Below, piece by piece: positions 50,558 through 58,286 of a stretch of DNA of 62,421 nt. The DNA is from Ruminococcus sp. Phil11 (GTDB taxonomy: Bacteria; Bacillota; Clostridia; Oscillospirales; Ruminococcaceae): positions 1 to 62,421 of the forward strand of contig MSGZ01000002.1 in NCBI GenBank assembly GCA_001940925.1. Direction: 5' to 3'. The number at the start of each line of letters is the position of its first letter. The stretch's first letter is position 1. The notes under the pieces are model-generated. The model saw only the letters and a list, made by a program, of their open reading frames with translations. It was not told the origin of the DNA and ran no database searches. A program made the translations under genes and the position numbers.

Positions 50558-51160
50558 TCAGTCTATGACATTTCTCGGATCATGCAGCGGATAACATACC
50601 TGCTGCATGGCTGCGAAATTCCATTCCCGTGGCTCTTTCCGTGCATCCATGAAATCGTATTCGAGCATCTCCGGCACGGAATCATAGCAGTGCACAAGAT
50701 CGTCATAATCGTGCGTCGTATAGATTTTGGATGTGCTGCCCAGATAGACTGCCGCCGGATAATAATACCCGATGCTGCCGACCTGCACGAGCGGTTCACC
50801 GGCTGCTTCCTCTGCCGCACGCTGATCCGCAAGATCTTCCTCATCGTTATAGAAATAATCCCTGTTAATCTCGGGGATCCCGCGGTGGGGATACAGGTTA
50901 AAAAAGATCTCGGGGGCACATTTGATCAGGCACGCATCTGTCATTTTCTCACAGGCCGCTTTGAGATGCCATTCTTCCGCGATGCCGTAATATTCCCGCA
51001 GAAACGCCTCTGCGCCGTTCGGCAGCGTGATGCCGCCGGAAGCGTAAAACGCCTTGACCGCGGTCAGGTCGGTCTGTCTGCCTTCATACCAGCCGGCAGC
51101 CCGCAGACAGGTCATGATCCGCTCCCTGACCGAGCCGGTCAGCGGAATGATCGTTGCCAT
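50558..51160 (-). CDS. SUKH-3-like immunity-family protein
   Basis: The 200-residue protein has the SUKH-3 start pattern AAGWYEGRQTDLTAVKAFY, then GAEAFLREYYGI, and a C-terminal IGYYYPAAVYLGSTSKIY. SUKH-3 members are usually immunity proteins for polymorphic toxins. No toxin, secretion gene or recombination site is adjacent, so it would be an orphan. GAGGTG lies 6 bp before the ATG at 51160. Family assignment by pattern only. Confidence 0.65.
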   Translation of the reverse strand: MATIIPLTGSVRERIMTCLRAAGWYEGRQTDLTAVKAFYASGGITLPNGAEAFLREYYGIAEEWHLKAACEKMTDACLIKCAPEIFFNLYPHRGIPEINRDYFYNDEEDLADQRAAEEAAGEPLVQVGSIGYYYPAAVYLGSTSKIYTTHDYDDLVHCYDSVPEMLEYDFMDARKEPREWNFAAMQQVCYPLHDPRNVID

Positions 51161-51183
51161 ACCGCACCTCCATATCATCAGCA

Positions 51184-51326
51184 GCAATATTGCACCCGTA
51201 TCCATATACAATGAAAAGGGGAGAAGCACCGGCCGGGCCGGCTCCCGTTTCTTTCACATCCGTAAAAAAAAGGATTTACCGCAATATTGCGTCCGTTTCC
51301 ATATACAATGAAAAGGGGAGAAGCAC
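51184..51326. repeat. Pair of 46-bp direct repeats beside rpmF
   Basis: Copies at 51184-51229 and 51281-51326 differ at three positions. Each begins GCAATATTGC (a perfect palindrome), contains ATATACAATG and ends AAAAGGGGAGAAGCAC, which is one arm of the rpmF terminator. The spacing suggests a duplicated terminator region. Confidence 0.85.
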
Positions 51327-51347
51327 GCCTCGTCCCTCTCCCCTTTT
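51311..51347 (-). terminator. Terminator of rpmF
   Basis: AAAAGGGGAG and CTCCCCTTTT form a perfect 10-bp stem; the minus-strand product ends in a T-run. Confidence 0.8.
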
Positions 51348-51374
51348 GCATACGCTTGTAACAAGACCCTCGGA

Positions 51375-51560
51375 TTACTCCTCGTCGATCTTGAGCACAG
51401 CAACGCCCTTATAGAAACCGCACTGCTTGCAAACCTTGTGGGGCGCTTTGAGCGCGCCGCAGTTGGAGCAAGTGCTCATAGCGGGCATTGTCAGCTTGCT
51501 GACAGCGGAACGGCGGGTATTGCGTCTTGCTTTGGACACTTTAGCCTTCGGTACTGCCAT
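51375..51560 (-). CDS. rpmF: Ribosomal protein bL32
   Basis: The 61-residue large-subunit protein has MAVPKAKVSKARRNTRRS at the N terminus and the zinc-finger CSNCGALKAPHKVCKQCG. The Met at 51560 is chosen because AAGGAGG lies 8 bp upstream. It is paired with yceD as in most bacteria. Confidence 0.98.
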   Translation of the reverse strand: MAVPKAKVSKARRNTRRSAVSKLTMPAMSTCSNCGALKAPHKVCKQCGFYKGVAVLKIDEE

Positions 51561-51600
51561 TGTCGGCACCTCCTTTTATTATTGCGTAATTTTGACTGCC

Positions 51601-52095
51601 TTACTGAAAATCCAGTGTGATATCCGCAGAGTTGCAGCCGCAGTCACCTTCATTGCGGTTCTTTCCGCAAACCGGGCACAGACCCTTACAGTCCGGACTG
51701 CACAGCGTTTTCGTCGGCAAAGACAGACGCAGGTCTGTCATCGCGACCTCTGCGAGATCCAGCATCGCATCCGGTGCCAACAGATATTCGGCGTCATTCT
51801 CCTCGGAAGCAGTTTCCGTCACGATCACATGCTCGAAGGTTTCGTCAATATGCATCGCAACGGGGGAAAGGCAGCGGTCGCATTCCAGCTCCGGCACGCA
51901 CTGCAGACGGTATTTCATCATCAGCACACCGGCACGGTTTTCCAGCAAGCCTTCGATCTTCGGCAGCTCCGTACACGGTATCCCGTAGCTTGCAGCCGTT
52001 TCAGCGTCGATTTCTCTGGAAACTGTCCGTTTTTCATCGGGACGCAATAGCAGCGACCGGATTGAAATCCGGTACTCAGCAGTCGCTTCCTGCAT
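51601..52095 (-). CDS. yceD: DUF177/YceD family protein
   Basis: Linked with 23S rRNA accumulation and always near rpmF. The 164-residue protein has the LECDRCLSPV motif and a C-terminal CSPDCKGLCPVCGKNRN with C-x3-C-x3-C-x2-C cysteines, then GDCGC. It lies 40 bp upstream of rpmF, and a consensus promoter precedes it. Confidence 0.93.
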   Translation of the reverse strand: MQEATAEYRISIRSLLLRPDEKRTVSREIDAETAASYGIPCTELPKIEGLLENRAGVLMMKYRLQCVPELECDRCLSPVAMHIDETFEHVIVTETASEENDAEYLLAPDAMLDLAEVAMTDLRLSLPTKTLCSPDCKGLCPVCGKNRNEGDCGCNSADITLDFQ

Positions 52096-52166
52096 GGGTC
52101 ACAACCCGCCTTTCGGTTTTCTGCGGCGTTTCATGCATCGCATTTTACGCATAGCATTACAGAGTG

Positions 52167-52195
52167 ATTATACCAAAAACGCCGCGATTTGTCAA
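52167..52195 (-). promoter_or_regulatory. Sigma-A promoter of yceD-rpmF
   Basis: Minus strand TTGACA (52190-52195), 17-bp spacer, TATAAT (52167-52172); both hexamers are perfect. Confidence 0.85.
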
Positions 52196-52236
52196 TTGCT
52201 TCGCAGAAATTGTGGATATTTCCGCTAGTTTTTCGA

Positions 52237-52656
52237 TCAATCCGCCTGCGGAATCAGGTATTTGAGCACAGACTCCGGCAGACTGTCATTGTCCTCGGAA
52301 ACGGTGATGATCATCTGAACGTCGTCGCCGGTCAGGATATCGAGCTTTTCGAGCAGCTTGCCGAGCTCGTCAAAGTTTCTGCCGCCGATCTTCAGGATGC
52401 CGTCCACGAAGACCTCCTTGATATCGTAGTTGCCGGCGAGCACGCCCGCAACAAAGCCGTACAGCATATCAAAGCCGTTGATATTGTAGCGCTCTGCGTC
52501 CACAAGGCGGACCTTGTGGTTGACGCTGTAGGTCAGCTTCATGCACTTTTCAATGCAGATGATGTCGCCGGTGGAAGCCTTCACGGCATCGTCGATCATA
52601 CCCAGCAGGATCTTGGTCTTGCCGGAGCCTTTTCTTCCGGTAATAACTTGAATCAT
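52237..52656 (-). CDS. P-loop protein of unknown function
   Basis: The 139-residue protein has a Walker A motif GRKGSGKT at residues 7-14 and a hydrophobic strand with VFVDGILKIGG that may act as Walker B. It is smaller than most P-loop ATPases. It probably binds nucleotide; its substrate is unknown. It lies 81 bp downstream of pgi on the same strand. Confidence 0.75.
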   Translation of the reverse strand: MIQVITGRKGSGKTKILLGMIDDAVKASTGDIICIEKCMKLTYSVNHKVRLVDAERYNINGFDMLYGFVAGVLAGNYDIKEVFVDGILKIGGRNFDELGKLLEKLDILTGDDVQMIITVSEDNDSLPESVLKYLIPQAD

Positions 52657-52737
52657 AGTAATTCTCCCTTCGTTATTTCAAATTCGTGCGCCTCCCGCTT
52701 TCGCGAAAAGCGGCATGGATTTTGGGAACGTGATTGA

Positions 52738-54072
52738 TCAGTGAAGCTTCGCTTCCAGCGCAGCCTTCATGTCCTCGTAGCCCGGCTTGCCGAGCAGCGC
52801 AAACATGTTCTTCTTGTAGCTTTCCACGCCCGGCTGGTTGAACGGGTTGACGCCGAGCATATAACCGGAAACCGCGCAGGCCTTTTCGAAGAAGTAGATC
52901 AGCCAGCCGAGGGTCTCCTCAGCGGTATCATCGAGCTCCAGCACGATGTTCGGAACGCCGCCCTCGGTATGTGCGAGGATCGTGCCCTCCAGTGCGCGGC
53001 GGTTGACCACGCTCATGTTCTGGCCGGTCAGGAAGTTCAGGCCGTCTGCATTCTCTGCATCCGCCTCGAGGAACAGATCCTGCTTCGGCTTCTTGATGTC
53101 GATGACGGTCTCGAACAGCAGTCTTGCGCCGTCCTGGATGTACTGACCCATGGAGTGCAGGTCGGTGGAGAAGATCGCGGAGGACGGGAACAGACCCTTG
53201 TTGTCCTTGCCTTCGGACTCACCGTAAAGCTGCTTGTACCACTCGTTCATCATTGCCATGGACGGATCGTAGGAAACGACCATTTCCACAGCCTTGCCCT
53301 TGCGGTAGAAGATGTTGCGGAGTGCCGCGTACTTGTAGCAGTCATTCTCTGCAAACGGAGCGGTGTAGGCCTTCTGTGCCGCAGCCGCGCCTGCCATGAG
53401 CTTGTCGATATCGCAGCCTGCCGCAGCGATCGGCAGCAGACCGACGGCTGTCAGGACAGAAAAACGCCCGCCGACATCATCCGGGATCACAAAGCTCTCG
53501 TAGCCCTCTGCATCTGCGAGGTTCTTCAGCGTGCCGCGCGCCTTGTCGGTCGTGCAGTAAATGCGCTTCTTCGCCTCATCCTTTCCGTACTTGTCCTCCA
53601 GAAGCTTTTTGAAGATACGGAATGCAAGTGCCGGTTCGGTCGTAGTGCCGGACTTGGAGATCACGTTGACAGCGATATCCCTGCCCTCACAGATCGACAG
53701 CACCTCATTCAGATAGGTCGGGGAGATATTGTTTCCGACATAGTAAATGTCAGGGGTGTCCTTTTTCATATTATTATAGAAGGGCGACTTCAGCAGCTCG
53801 ATTGCAGCGCGTGCGCCGAGATACGATCCGCCGATGCCGATCACGATCAGCACATCTGCCTGTGCCTTGATGCGTGCAGCCGCTTCCTTGATGCGGGCAA
53901 ACTCCTCCTTGTCATAATCGGTCGGCAGTGTCAGCCAGCCGAGGAAGTCGCTGCCAAGACCGTTTTTGTCATGCAGCACCTTCGCGGCAGCTTCCGTCTG
54001 AACGGCGATCCCCTTCAGCTCCTCGTCGCCGAGAAAGCCGGAAAGATAGCTTGTATTCAGCTTCAAAGCCAT
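52738..54072 (-). CDS. pgi: Glucose-6-phosphate isomerase
   Basis: Interconverts glucose-6-phosphate and fructose-6-phosphate. The 444-residue protein has [32 protein letters not shown] and [15 protein letters not shown] family signatures, and the length of the short bacterial form (like Bacillus). The start is set by GGAGGATG upstream. A 7-bp GCCGTGC/GCACGGC hairpin (54100-54121) lies in the leader. Confidence 0.97.
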   Translation of the reverse strand: MALKLNTSYLSGFLGDEELKGIAVQTEAAAKVLHDKNGLGSDFLGWLTLPTDYDKEEFARIKEAAARIKAQADVLIVIGIGGSYLGARAAIELLKSPFYNNMKKDTPDIYYVGNNISPTYLNEVLSICEGRDIAVNVISKSGTTTEPALAFRIFKKLLEDKYGKDEAKKRIYCTTDKARGTLKNLADAEGYESFVIPDDVGGRFSVLTAVGLLPIAAAGCDIDKLMAGAAAAQKAYTAPFAENDCYKYAALRNIFYRKGKAVEMVVSYDPSMAMMNEWYKQLYGESEGKDNKGLFPSSAIFSTDLHSMGQYIQDGARLLFETVIDIKKPKQDLFLEADAENADGLNFLTGQNMSVVNRRALEGTILAHTEGGVPNIVLELDDTAEETLGWLIYFFEKACAVSGYMLGVNPFNQPGVESYKKNMFALLGKPGYEDMKAALEAKLH

Positions 54073-54188
54073 GTTGTAACATCCTCCACACTAGAATTTG
54101 CCGTGCCAAACCCTGCACGGCGGGGGTACAGAGAACACAGCCGCCCTTCATATCACCGGAAAGACAGCAGTATCACTTATACTCTTAT

Positions 54189-54217
54189 ATTTTACTATAG
54201 TTTTCCGAAGAATGCAA
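54189..54217 (-). promoter_or_regulatory. Promoter of pgi
   Basis: Minus strand TTGCAT (54212-54217), 17-bp spacer, TAAAAT (54189-54194). Confidence 0.65.
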
Positions 54218-54230
54218 GTGCTTTCCGCCT

Positions 54231-54250
54231 TTTTGGCAATAATGCCAAAA
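54231..54250. promoter_or_regulatory. Inverted repeat upstream of pgi promoter
   Basis: TTTTGGCA, ATAA, TGCCAAAA: a perfect 8-bp dyad ending 13 bp upstream of the pgi -35. It may be an activator or repressor site. Confidence 0.45.
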
Positions 54251-54314
54251 TTCATCAGCCCGATTTGGTATATTTTCCGAATCGTTCAGAATCATATTTA
54301 CGGATGAAACAAAG

Positions 54315-54343
54315 AAAGCCCCGCGCACACGGCGCAGGGCTTT
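54315..54343 (-). terminator. Terminator of the DUF4234 gene
   Basis: AAAGCCC...CGC pairs with GCG...GGGCTTT just after the stop of the gene at 54354. Confidence 0.65.
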
Positions 54344-54353
54344 CCGGGATTTC

Positions 54354-54752
54354 TTAACTGCCGGAAATGTTGTAGTCCTCGCAAAGCATGTTCATGCTCT
54401 TGAAGAACTTGTGGAAGTAGATGATCGGGCCGACGAGGATGAGCGAGCCGAGCACGCACCAGAGCCAGAAGTCCTTGGCACCGAAGCTTCCCATGCAGCC
54501 TCTCTGATCCAGTTCACTGCCGATGCGGGCTGAGATCCTGTGCATCCACACGAACATTGCAATGCCCAGCGTGATCGGCGTCAGCAGGAAGAAAACAAGC
54601 AGGTAATTCATCGTTTTCTTACCGTCGTGCTTGGTTGCGACCGTGTTCAGGTCATTGCCGGTGTTCATCATGCAGATGAGGCCGTAGATGCCGAACGTAA
54701 TAAAGCTGAGCAGGATATACTTGGCTGCGCTGCGGTTTGTACGTAGTGTCAT
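54354..54752 (-). CDS. DUF4234 family membrane protein
   Basis: The 132-residue protein has the DUF4234 pattern, with ILLSFITFGIYGLICMM and a second and third hydrophobic segment. No function is known. GGGAG lies before the ATG at 54752. It has its own promoter and terminator, so it is monocistronic. Confidence 0.75.
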   Translation of the reverse strand: MTLRTNRSAAKYILLSFITFGIYGLICMMNTGNDLNTVATKHDGKKTMNYLLVFFLLTPITLGIAMFVWMHRISARIGSELDQRGCMGSFGAKDFWLWCVLGSLILVGPIIYFHKFFKSMNMLCEDYNISGS

Positions 54753-54824
54753 AATGATCTCCCTTTCTGTCGTAACAAAGATGCCTGTAAAATGATGTCG
54801 CGGGGGTACTGTTTGACAGTCACA

Positions 54825-54853
54825 AATATACCACAAACGGAAGATTTTGTCAA
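54825..54853 (-). promoter_or_regulatory. Promoter of the DUF4234 gene
   Basis: Minus strand TTGACA (54848-54853), 17-bp spacer, TATATT (54825-54830). Confidence 0.75.
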
Positions 54854-54983
54854 GTGGCTTCACAAATTGTTTACATTCTCTTATTCAGCGGCTCAAAATT
54901 TTGATTTTTGCGGTGAATGCAGGGAATCCGGCAGCACAATATAAGCCAAATCCGGGTGATGCCGCCGTGCGCCCTTTCACGTT

Positions 54984-56099
54984 TTACCGGTACAGTGCCC
55001 GGAGCAGCAGGCCGGCGGTCTCCTTCGGGCCGCGCTTCGGGACGTCCGCCGCGGCCGTCAGCGGGATCTCGTACAGCAGCGTATCCCCGCAGTAAAATGC
55101 CGCCGTTCCGAGCTGCTCTCCGCGCCGGACGGGTGCCTCTGCGTATGCCGGCAGCAGCGTGACGGTCGTGATGCGGCTGCCCTTCGGCGATGCGACCGAA
55201 AGCAGACCGCCCGTTTCCGGCAGGACGGCGTCCGCAGTCCCGCCGCGCACCGGCAGCGGCTGGATATGCTCCGCGGAAAAATCAGGCGTCGTGACCGTGT
55301 ACCCCGAAAAGCCCTCCTTGAGCAGCTTTTTCGCATCGGCAAAGCGGGCGTCTGTATCCGCGGCACCGAGCACGACGGCGATCATCCGCATCCCGTCCTG
55401 CTCCGCCGCCAGCGTCAGCGTATAGCCGCTGCTGTCCCCGTGCCCGGCCTTCATGCCTAGCAGCCCCTCGTAATCCCGCGTCAGGCGGTTCTCCGAGACG
55501 AGCTCCGTTTCGCCGTCCCGCAGCGTGTCGCGGTAGGCGGTGAACATCGGGCGCAGCATCTCAAAGCGCAGCAGTCCGCGGCAGAGCAGCGCCAGATCGC
55601 CCGCCGTCGTCAGGTTTTCCGCAGAGGTGCCGGTGCAGTCCGCAAAGCGCGTCTGCCGCATCCCCAGCGAGAATGCCGCTGCGTTCATATCATCGGTGAA
55701 GCTCTGCTCCGAGCCGGAAATATGATGTGCCAGTGTGATGCAGGCGTCATTCGCATTGCCGGTGATGACTGCCTTCAGCAGGTCGCGGACGGACATTTTT
55801 TCGCCCGCGCGCAGCCAGACCGTCGCGCCGGGATACCGCTCCGCCGCGGCAGGCACCGTCAGCAGCGTATCCGGCGAAAGCGTCCCCGCTTCAATCGCCT
55901 CCGCCGTCAGGTATACCGTCATGAGCTTGGTCTGTGTTCCGGCGGGCAGCTGCACATCCGCATCCGTGCCGCCGAGCAGCATACCGGTCTGCGCCTCGGC
56001 CAGTGCCGATGCATAATGCGGTTCTTCTTCTGCGGCGGCAGTATGCAGCGGCAGAATGAGCAGCAGCACCGCCAGCAGCAGAATCAGGATCTGTTTCAT
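54984..56099 (-). CDS. D,D-carboxypeptidase-like (peptidase S11) protein with changed motifs
   Basis: Secreted S11-type serine peptidase homologue (DacB/DacF fold) of 371 residues with a signal peptide (1-22). The S11 layout is present, but all three active-site motifs differ. SxxK reads T55-Q-T-K58, SxN reads N115-A-N117, and KTG reads K217-A-G219. The C-terminal beta domain (about 270-371) is present. The changes suggest loss or change of carboxypeptidase chemistry, or a clade in which Thr acts as nucleophile. The start at 56099 (MKQILIL) has GGGAGG 7 bp upstream. It follows spoVM by 80 bp, hinting at a spore-wall role. Confidence 0.85.
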   Translation of the reverse strand: MKQILILLLAVLLLILPLHTAAAEEEPHYASALAEAQTGMLLGGTDADVQLPAGTQTKLMTVYLTAEAIEAGTLSPDTLLTVPAAAERYPGATVWLRAGEKMSVRDLLKAVITGNANDACITLAHHISGSEQSFTDDMNAAAFSLGMRQTRFADCTGTSAENLTTAGDLALLCRGLLRFEMLRPMFTAYRDTLRDGETELVSENRLTRDYEGLLGMKAGHGDSSGYTLTLAAEQDGMRMIAVVLGAADTDARFADAKKLLKEGFSGYTVTTPDFSAEHIQPLPVRGGTADAVLPETGGLLSVASPKGSRITTVTLLPAYAEAPVRRGEQLGTAAFYCGDTLLYEIPLTAAADVPKRGPKETAGLLLRALYR

Positions 56100-56149
56100 C
56101 CGCATCCCTCCCGTAAGGTTATATGCGAAAACGCCCAGAAACAGAAGCA

Positions 56150-56172
56150 CCCGCCGACAGGCTGTCAGCGGG
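56150..56172. other. Hairpin between spoVM and the S11 peptidase gene
   Basis: CCCGCCGACAG, G, CTGTCAGCGGG: a stem with one wobble pair. The T-run follows on the plus strand only, so as a terminator it would act opposite to the genes; on the minus strand it may be a processing or attenuating structure. Confidence 0.45.
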
Positions 56173-56179
56173 CTTTTTG

Positions 56180-56272
56180 TTATGCTTCTGTCCGCGGCTC
56201 CTGCCGGATCCCGAAGATCAGGCGCAGGATTCCGGCCAGCAGGCGCGGGCTCCGGACTACAACGACTTTCAT
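56180..56272 (-). CDS. spoVM: Stage V sporulation protein SpoVM-like peptide
   Basis: A 30-residue peptide, MKVVVVRSPRLLAGILRLIF and then GIRQEPRTEA. It lines up without gaps to Bacillus SpoVM: M-K at the start, a basic residue at 7, Pro9, a basic residue at 10, Leu12, G14-I15, Arg17 and Gly21. SpoVM is an amphipathic helix that marks the convex forespore membrane and recruits SpoIVA. The ATG at 56272 follows AGGAGG by 9 bp; an ATG two codons earlier is too close to the site. It sits between an S1-domain gene and an S11 peptidase gene. It is easily missed because of its size. Confidence 0.85.
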   Translation of the reverse strand: MKVVVVRSPRLLAGILRLIFGIRQEPRTEA

Positions 56273-56332
56273 AGGCATATCCCTCCTGTGGCTTGATACT
56301 GCATGATATGCCGGAGTGCCCGGAACGGTGCG

Positions 56333-57274
56333 TCAGCTCCGCACCGCAAACTGACTGGCGATCCGCCGCTTGGCCTGCGGCGGCGTATAAACCCATTCAT
56401 CCATGTGGTCGCCGGTGAAGAAATACCGCACGGGCAGCGGCGGACAGGATTCGTCAAACAGATCGACGATCGCAAGCTTGATCTTCATGCGCTCCGGCAC
56501 GATGCTCTTGATATAGACGCTTGCGCGCTGCCCCGGGTGCACATCCTGCCGCAGATCGGCCAGCCCCGCGAGATTCGGTGCCAGCTCAATGAATACGCCG
56601 TAATCCTCCACGGAGCGCACAATGCCCGCGACCGTCTCTCCCGGCGAAAAGCAGGCGGCATTTTCCGCCCATGTGCCGAGCAGTTCCTTATGCGTCAGCA
56701 GGACGCGGCCGTTCTCAAAGCCCTTGACCATGACGCGGATTTCCTCCCCGACATGAAAGCGGTCTGCCGGATGCGAGATCCGCGAGACCGAGATCGAGTC
56801 GATCGGGATGAGCGACGGCACGCCGCAGCCGATATCGACAAAGCAGCCGAACGGGGCCAGATGCGTCACCCGTGCAGGAATGACGTCACCGGGCTTTAAA
56901 CGGCTGATATAGCCTGCATGACAGTGCTCCTGCTGGAGCCGCCGCGACAGCACTGCGTAGGGTGCGCCGCTCTCGTCATGCTCAATGCGCAGCACGGAAA
57001 AGCAGACCGGCTTGTTCACGCGGGAGATCAGTGCGATATCGCGCACGGTGCCCTCGCTGATGCCGAGCGCGCCCTCCGCCCGCGGGATCAGTCCCTGCAT
57101 ACAGGGCAGATCGACATGCAGATTATGTCCGCCGTCGCAGACCCGCACGCGCGCTTCCAGACGCTGTCCGGTCGCGATCGCCTCCCGCAGCCCCGCCTCC
57201 GAGCCGATCGCTGCAGTGTTCTGCGGAGAACCGAGCAGGCTCCCCTCCGGTAAATAACAGGATTGCTGTTCCAT
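56333..57274 (-). CDS. S1-domain RNA-binding protein
   Basis: The 313-residue protein carries S1-type OB-fold domains: about residues 130-200 (GDVIPARVTHLAPFGCFVDIGCGVPSLIP in parts) and about 215-280 (GETVAGIVRSVEDYGVFIEL, then NLAGLADLRQDVHPGQR). The N-terminal third looks like a degenerate S1 domain. The layout recalls shortened ribosomal S1 proteins of Firmicutes (YpfD/RpsA-like). The ATG at 57274 has GGAGG upstream. It is divergent from the hydrogenase operon and upstream of spoVM. Confidence 0.88.
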   Translation of the reverse strand: MEQQSCYLPEGSLLGSPQNTAAIGSEAGLREAIATGQRLEARVRVCDGGHNLHVDLPCMQGLIPRAEGALGISEGTVRDIALISRVNKPVCFSVLRIEHDESGAPYAVLSRRLQQEHCHAGYISRLKPGDVIPARVTHLAPFGCFVDIGCGVPSLIPIDSISVSRISHPADRFHVGEEIRVMVKGFENGRVLLTHKELLGTWAENAACFSPGETVAGIVRSVEDYGVFIELAPNLAGLADLRQDVHPGQRASVYIKSIVPERMKIKLAIVDLFDESCPPLPVRYFFTGDHMDEWVYTPPQAKRRIASQFAVRS

Positions 57275-57585
57275 TTCGACCTCCAATGATTCTTGTAACG
57301 GTTTCCTGCGGAGCCCGGACAGCCGCCCGGGACCCCGTACTGATTGTAAGCGATCCGGCCTGCGAAAAAACGCGTTTTTGCGGAGCTCGTCAGAAATTGC
57401 ACCGGCGGCGTGTCGAAATTGCGGATTTCCCGCCGCTGCCGGTCAACTGTCCGCCGTGCACGGACAGTTACTGTCACGTGCGAAAGCAGCAAAACTCGCG
57501 CAAATACGTCGCTTTTATTGGCTATGCAATCGCTACTTCATAGAATCATACGAAAACATGTCGGAAAACTTGTGCACTTTTGACC
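57275..57585. other. Long intergenic region upstream of the hydrogenase operon
   Basis: The 477-bp gap (57275-57751) between divergent genes has no gene that I could support. It holds an AACTGTCCG/CGGACAGTT dyad with 7-bp loop (57445-57469), an AACGCGTTT-type palindrome near 57370, and the hydrogenase promoter. No known riboswitch or Rex box of clear consensus was recognised. Confidence 0.5.
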
Positions 57586-57614
57586 TTGATTTTTTCACAG
57601 AAATGTAGTAGAAT
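57586..57614 (+). promoter_or_regulatory. Promoter of the hydrogenase operon
   Basis: TTGATT (57586-57591), 17-bp spacer, TAGAAT (57609-57614). The untranslated leader would be about 130 bases. Confidence 0.6.
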
Positions 57615-57751
57615 CAATAAGGTTACGTGTGAGCACCTGTCCGCAGGACAGCGCGCCCCGTACCTGTACTATTTTATATATCCGGTTTGTACCGCCTGCC
57701 CGGCTTACAAACCACATCAATCGTATCTCATCAAAGGAGGAAACGATTCTT

Positions 57752-58255
57752 ATGGCAAAGAAAATCGCAACCATTCCCTTTACCGGAACCGCCGAGCAGG
57801 AGCAGGAGCTCCGTGCGACGATCGACGCGCTGCGCGAGGATCCCGGATGTCTGATGCCGATCATGCAGAAGGCGCAGGAGATCTACGGCTATCTGCCGAT
57901 CGAGGTGCAGACCCTCATCGCTGAGGAGCTGAACATCCCGCTCGAAAAGGTGTTCGGCGTTGCAACCTTCTATGCACAGTTCACGATGTCCCCGAAGGGC
58001 AAGTACCGCATCTCGGTCTGCCTCGGAACCGCCTGCTATGTCAAGGGCTCCGGCATTGTCATGGAGAAGCTTGAGGAAGCACTCGGCATCGAGAGCGGCG
58101 AGATCACGCAGGACGGCAAGTTCTCGCTTGATGACTGCCGCTGTGTCGGTGCATGCGGTCTGGCTCCGGTCGTCACGATCAATGACGACGTTTACGGCAG
58201 ACTGACCGGCAGTCTCAAAGAGGTTCAGGATATTCTTGCAAAATATGCCGATTGA
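57752..58255 (+). CDS. hydC: NuoE-like [2Fe-2S] subunit of [FeFe]-hydrogenase
   Basis: Electron-transfer subunit of a cytoplasmic trimeric hydrogenase. The 167-residue protein has the thioredoxin-like fold of NuoE with the four [2Fe-2S] ligands in CLGTACYVKG and CRCVGACGLAP. AAAGGAGG lies upstream of the ATG at 57752 with a rather long 11-base spacer. It is the first gene of the operon, ahead of the NuoF-like subunit. Symbols HydC or HndA are both in use for this subunit. Confidence 0.95.
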   Translation: MAKKIATIPFTGTAEQEQELRATIDALREDPGCLMPIMQKAQEIYGYLPIEVQTLIAEELNIPLEKVFGVATFYAQFTMSPKGKYRISVCLGTACYVKGSGIVMEKLEEALGIESGEITQDGKFSLDDCRCVGACGLAPVVTINDDVYGRLTGSLKEVQDILAKYAD

Positions 58256-58286
58256 CATCGGGATTGCATAATACAGGAGGTTTACT

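Noticed and set aside
56150..56172. Terminator for spoVM
   Set aside because: The T-run follows only on the plus strand, opposite to the genes; listed as a hairpin of unknown role.
57445..57469. Rex operator before the hydrogenase genes
   Set aside because: The dyad AACTGTCCG/CGGACAGTT does not match the TTGTTAA/TTGTGAA-type consensus of Rex.
57275..57751. A structured RNA such as RNase P, SRP or 6S RNA
   Set aside because: None of the conserved core motifs of these RNAs was recognised in the gap.
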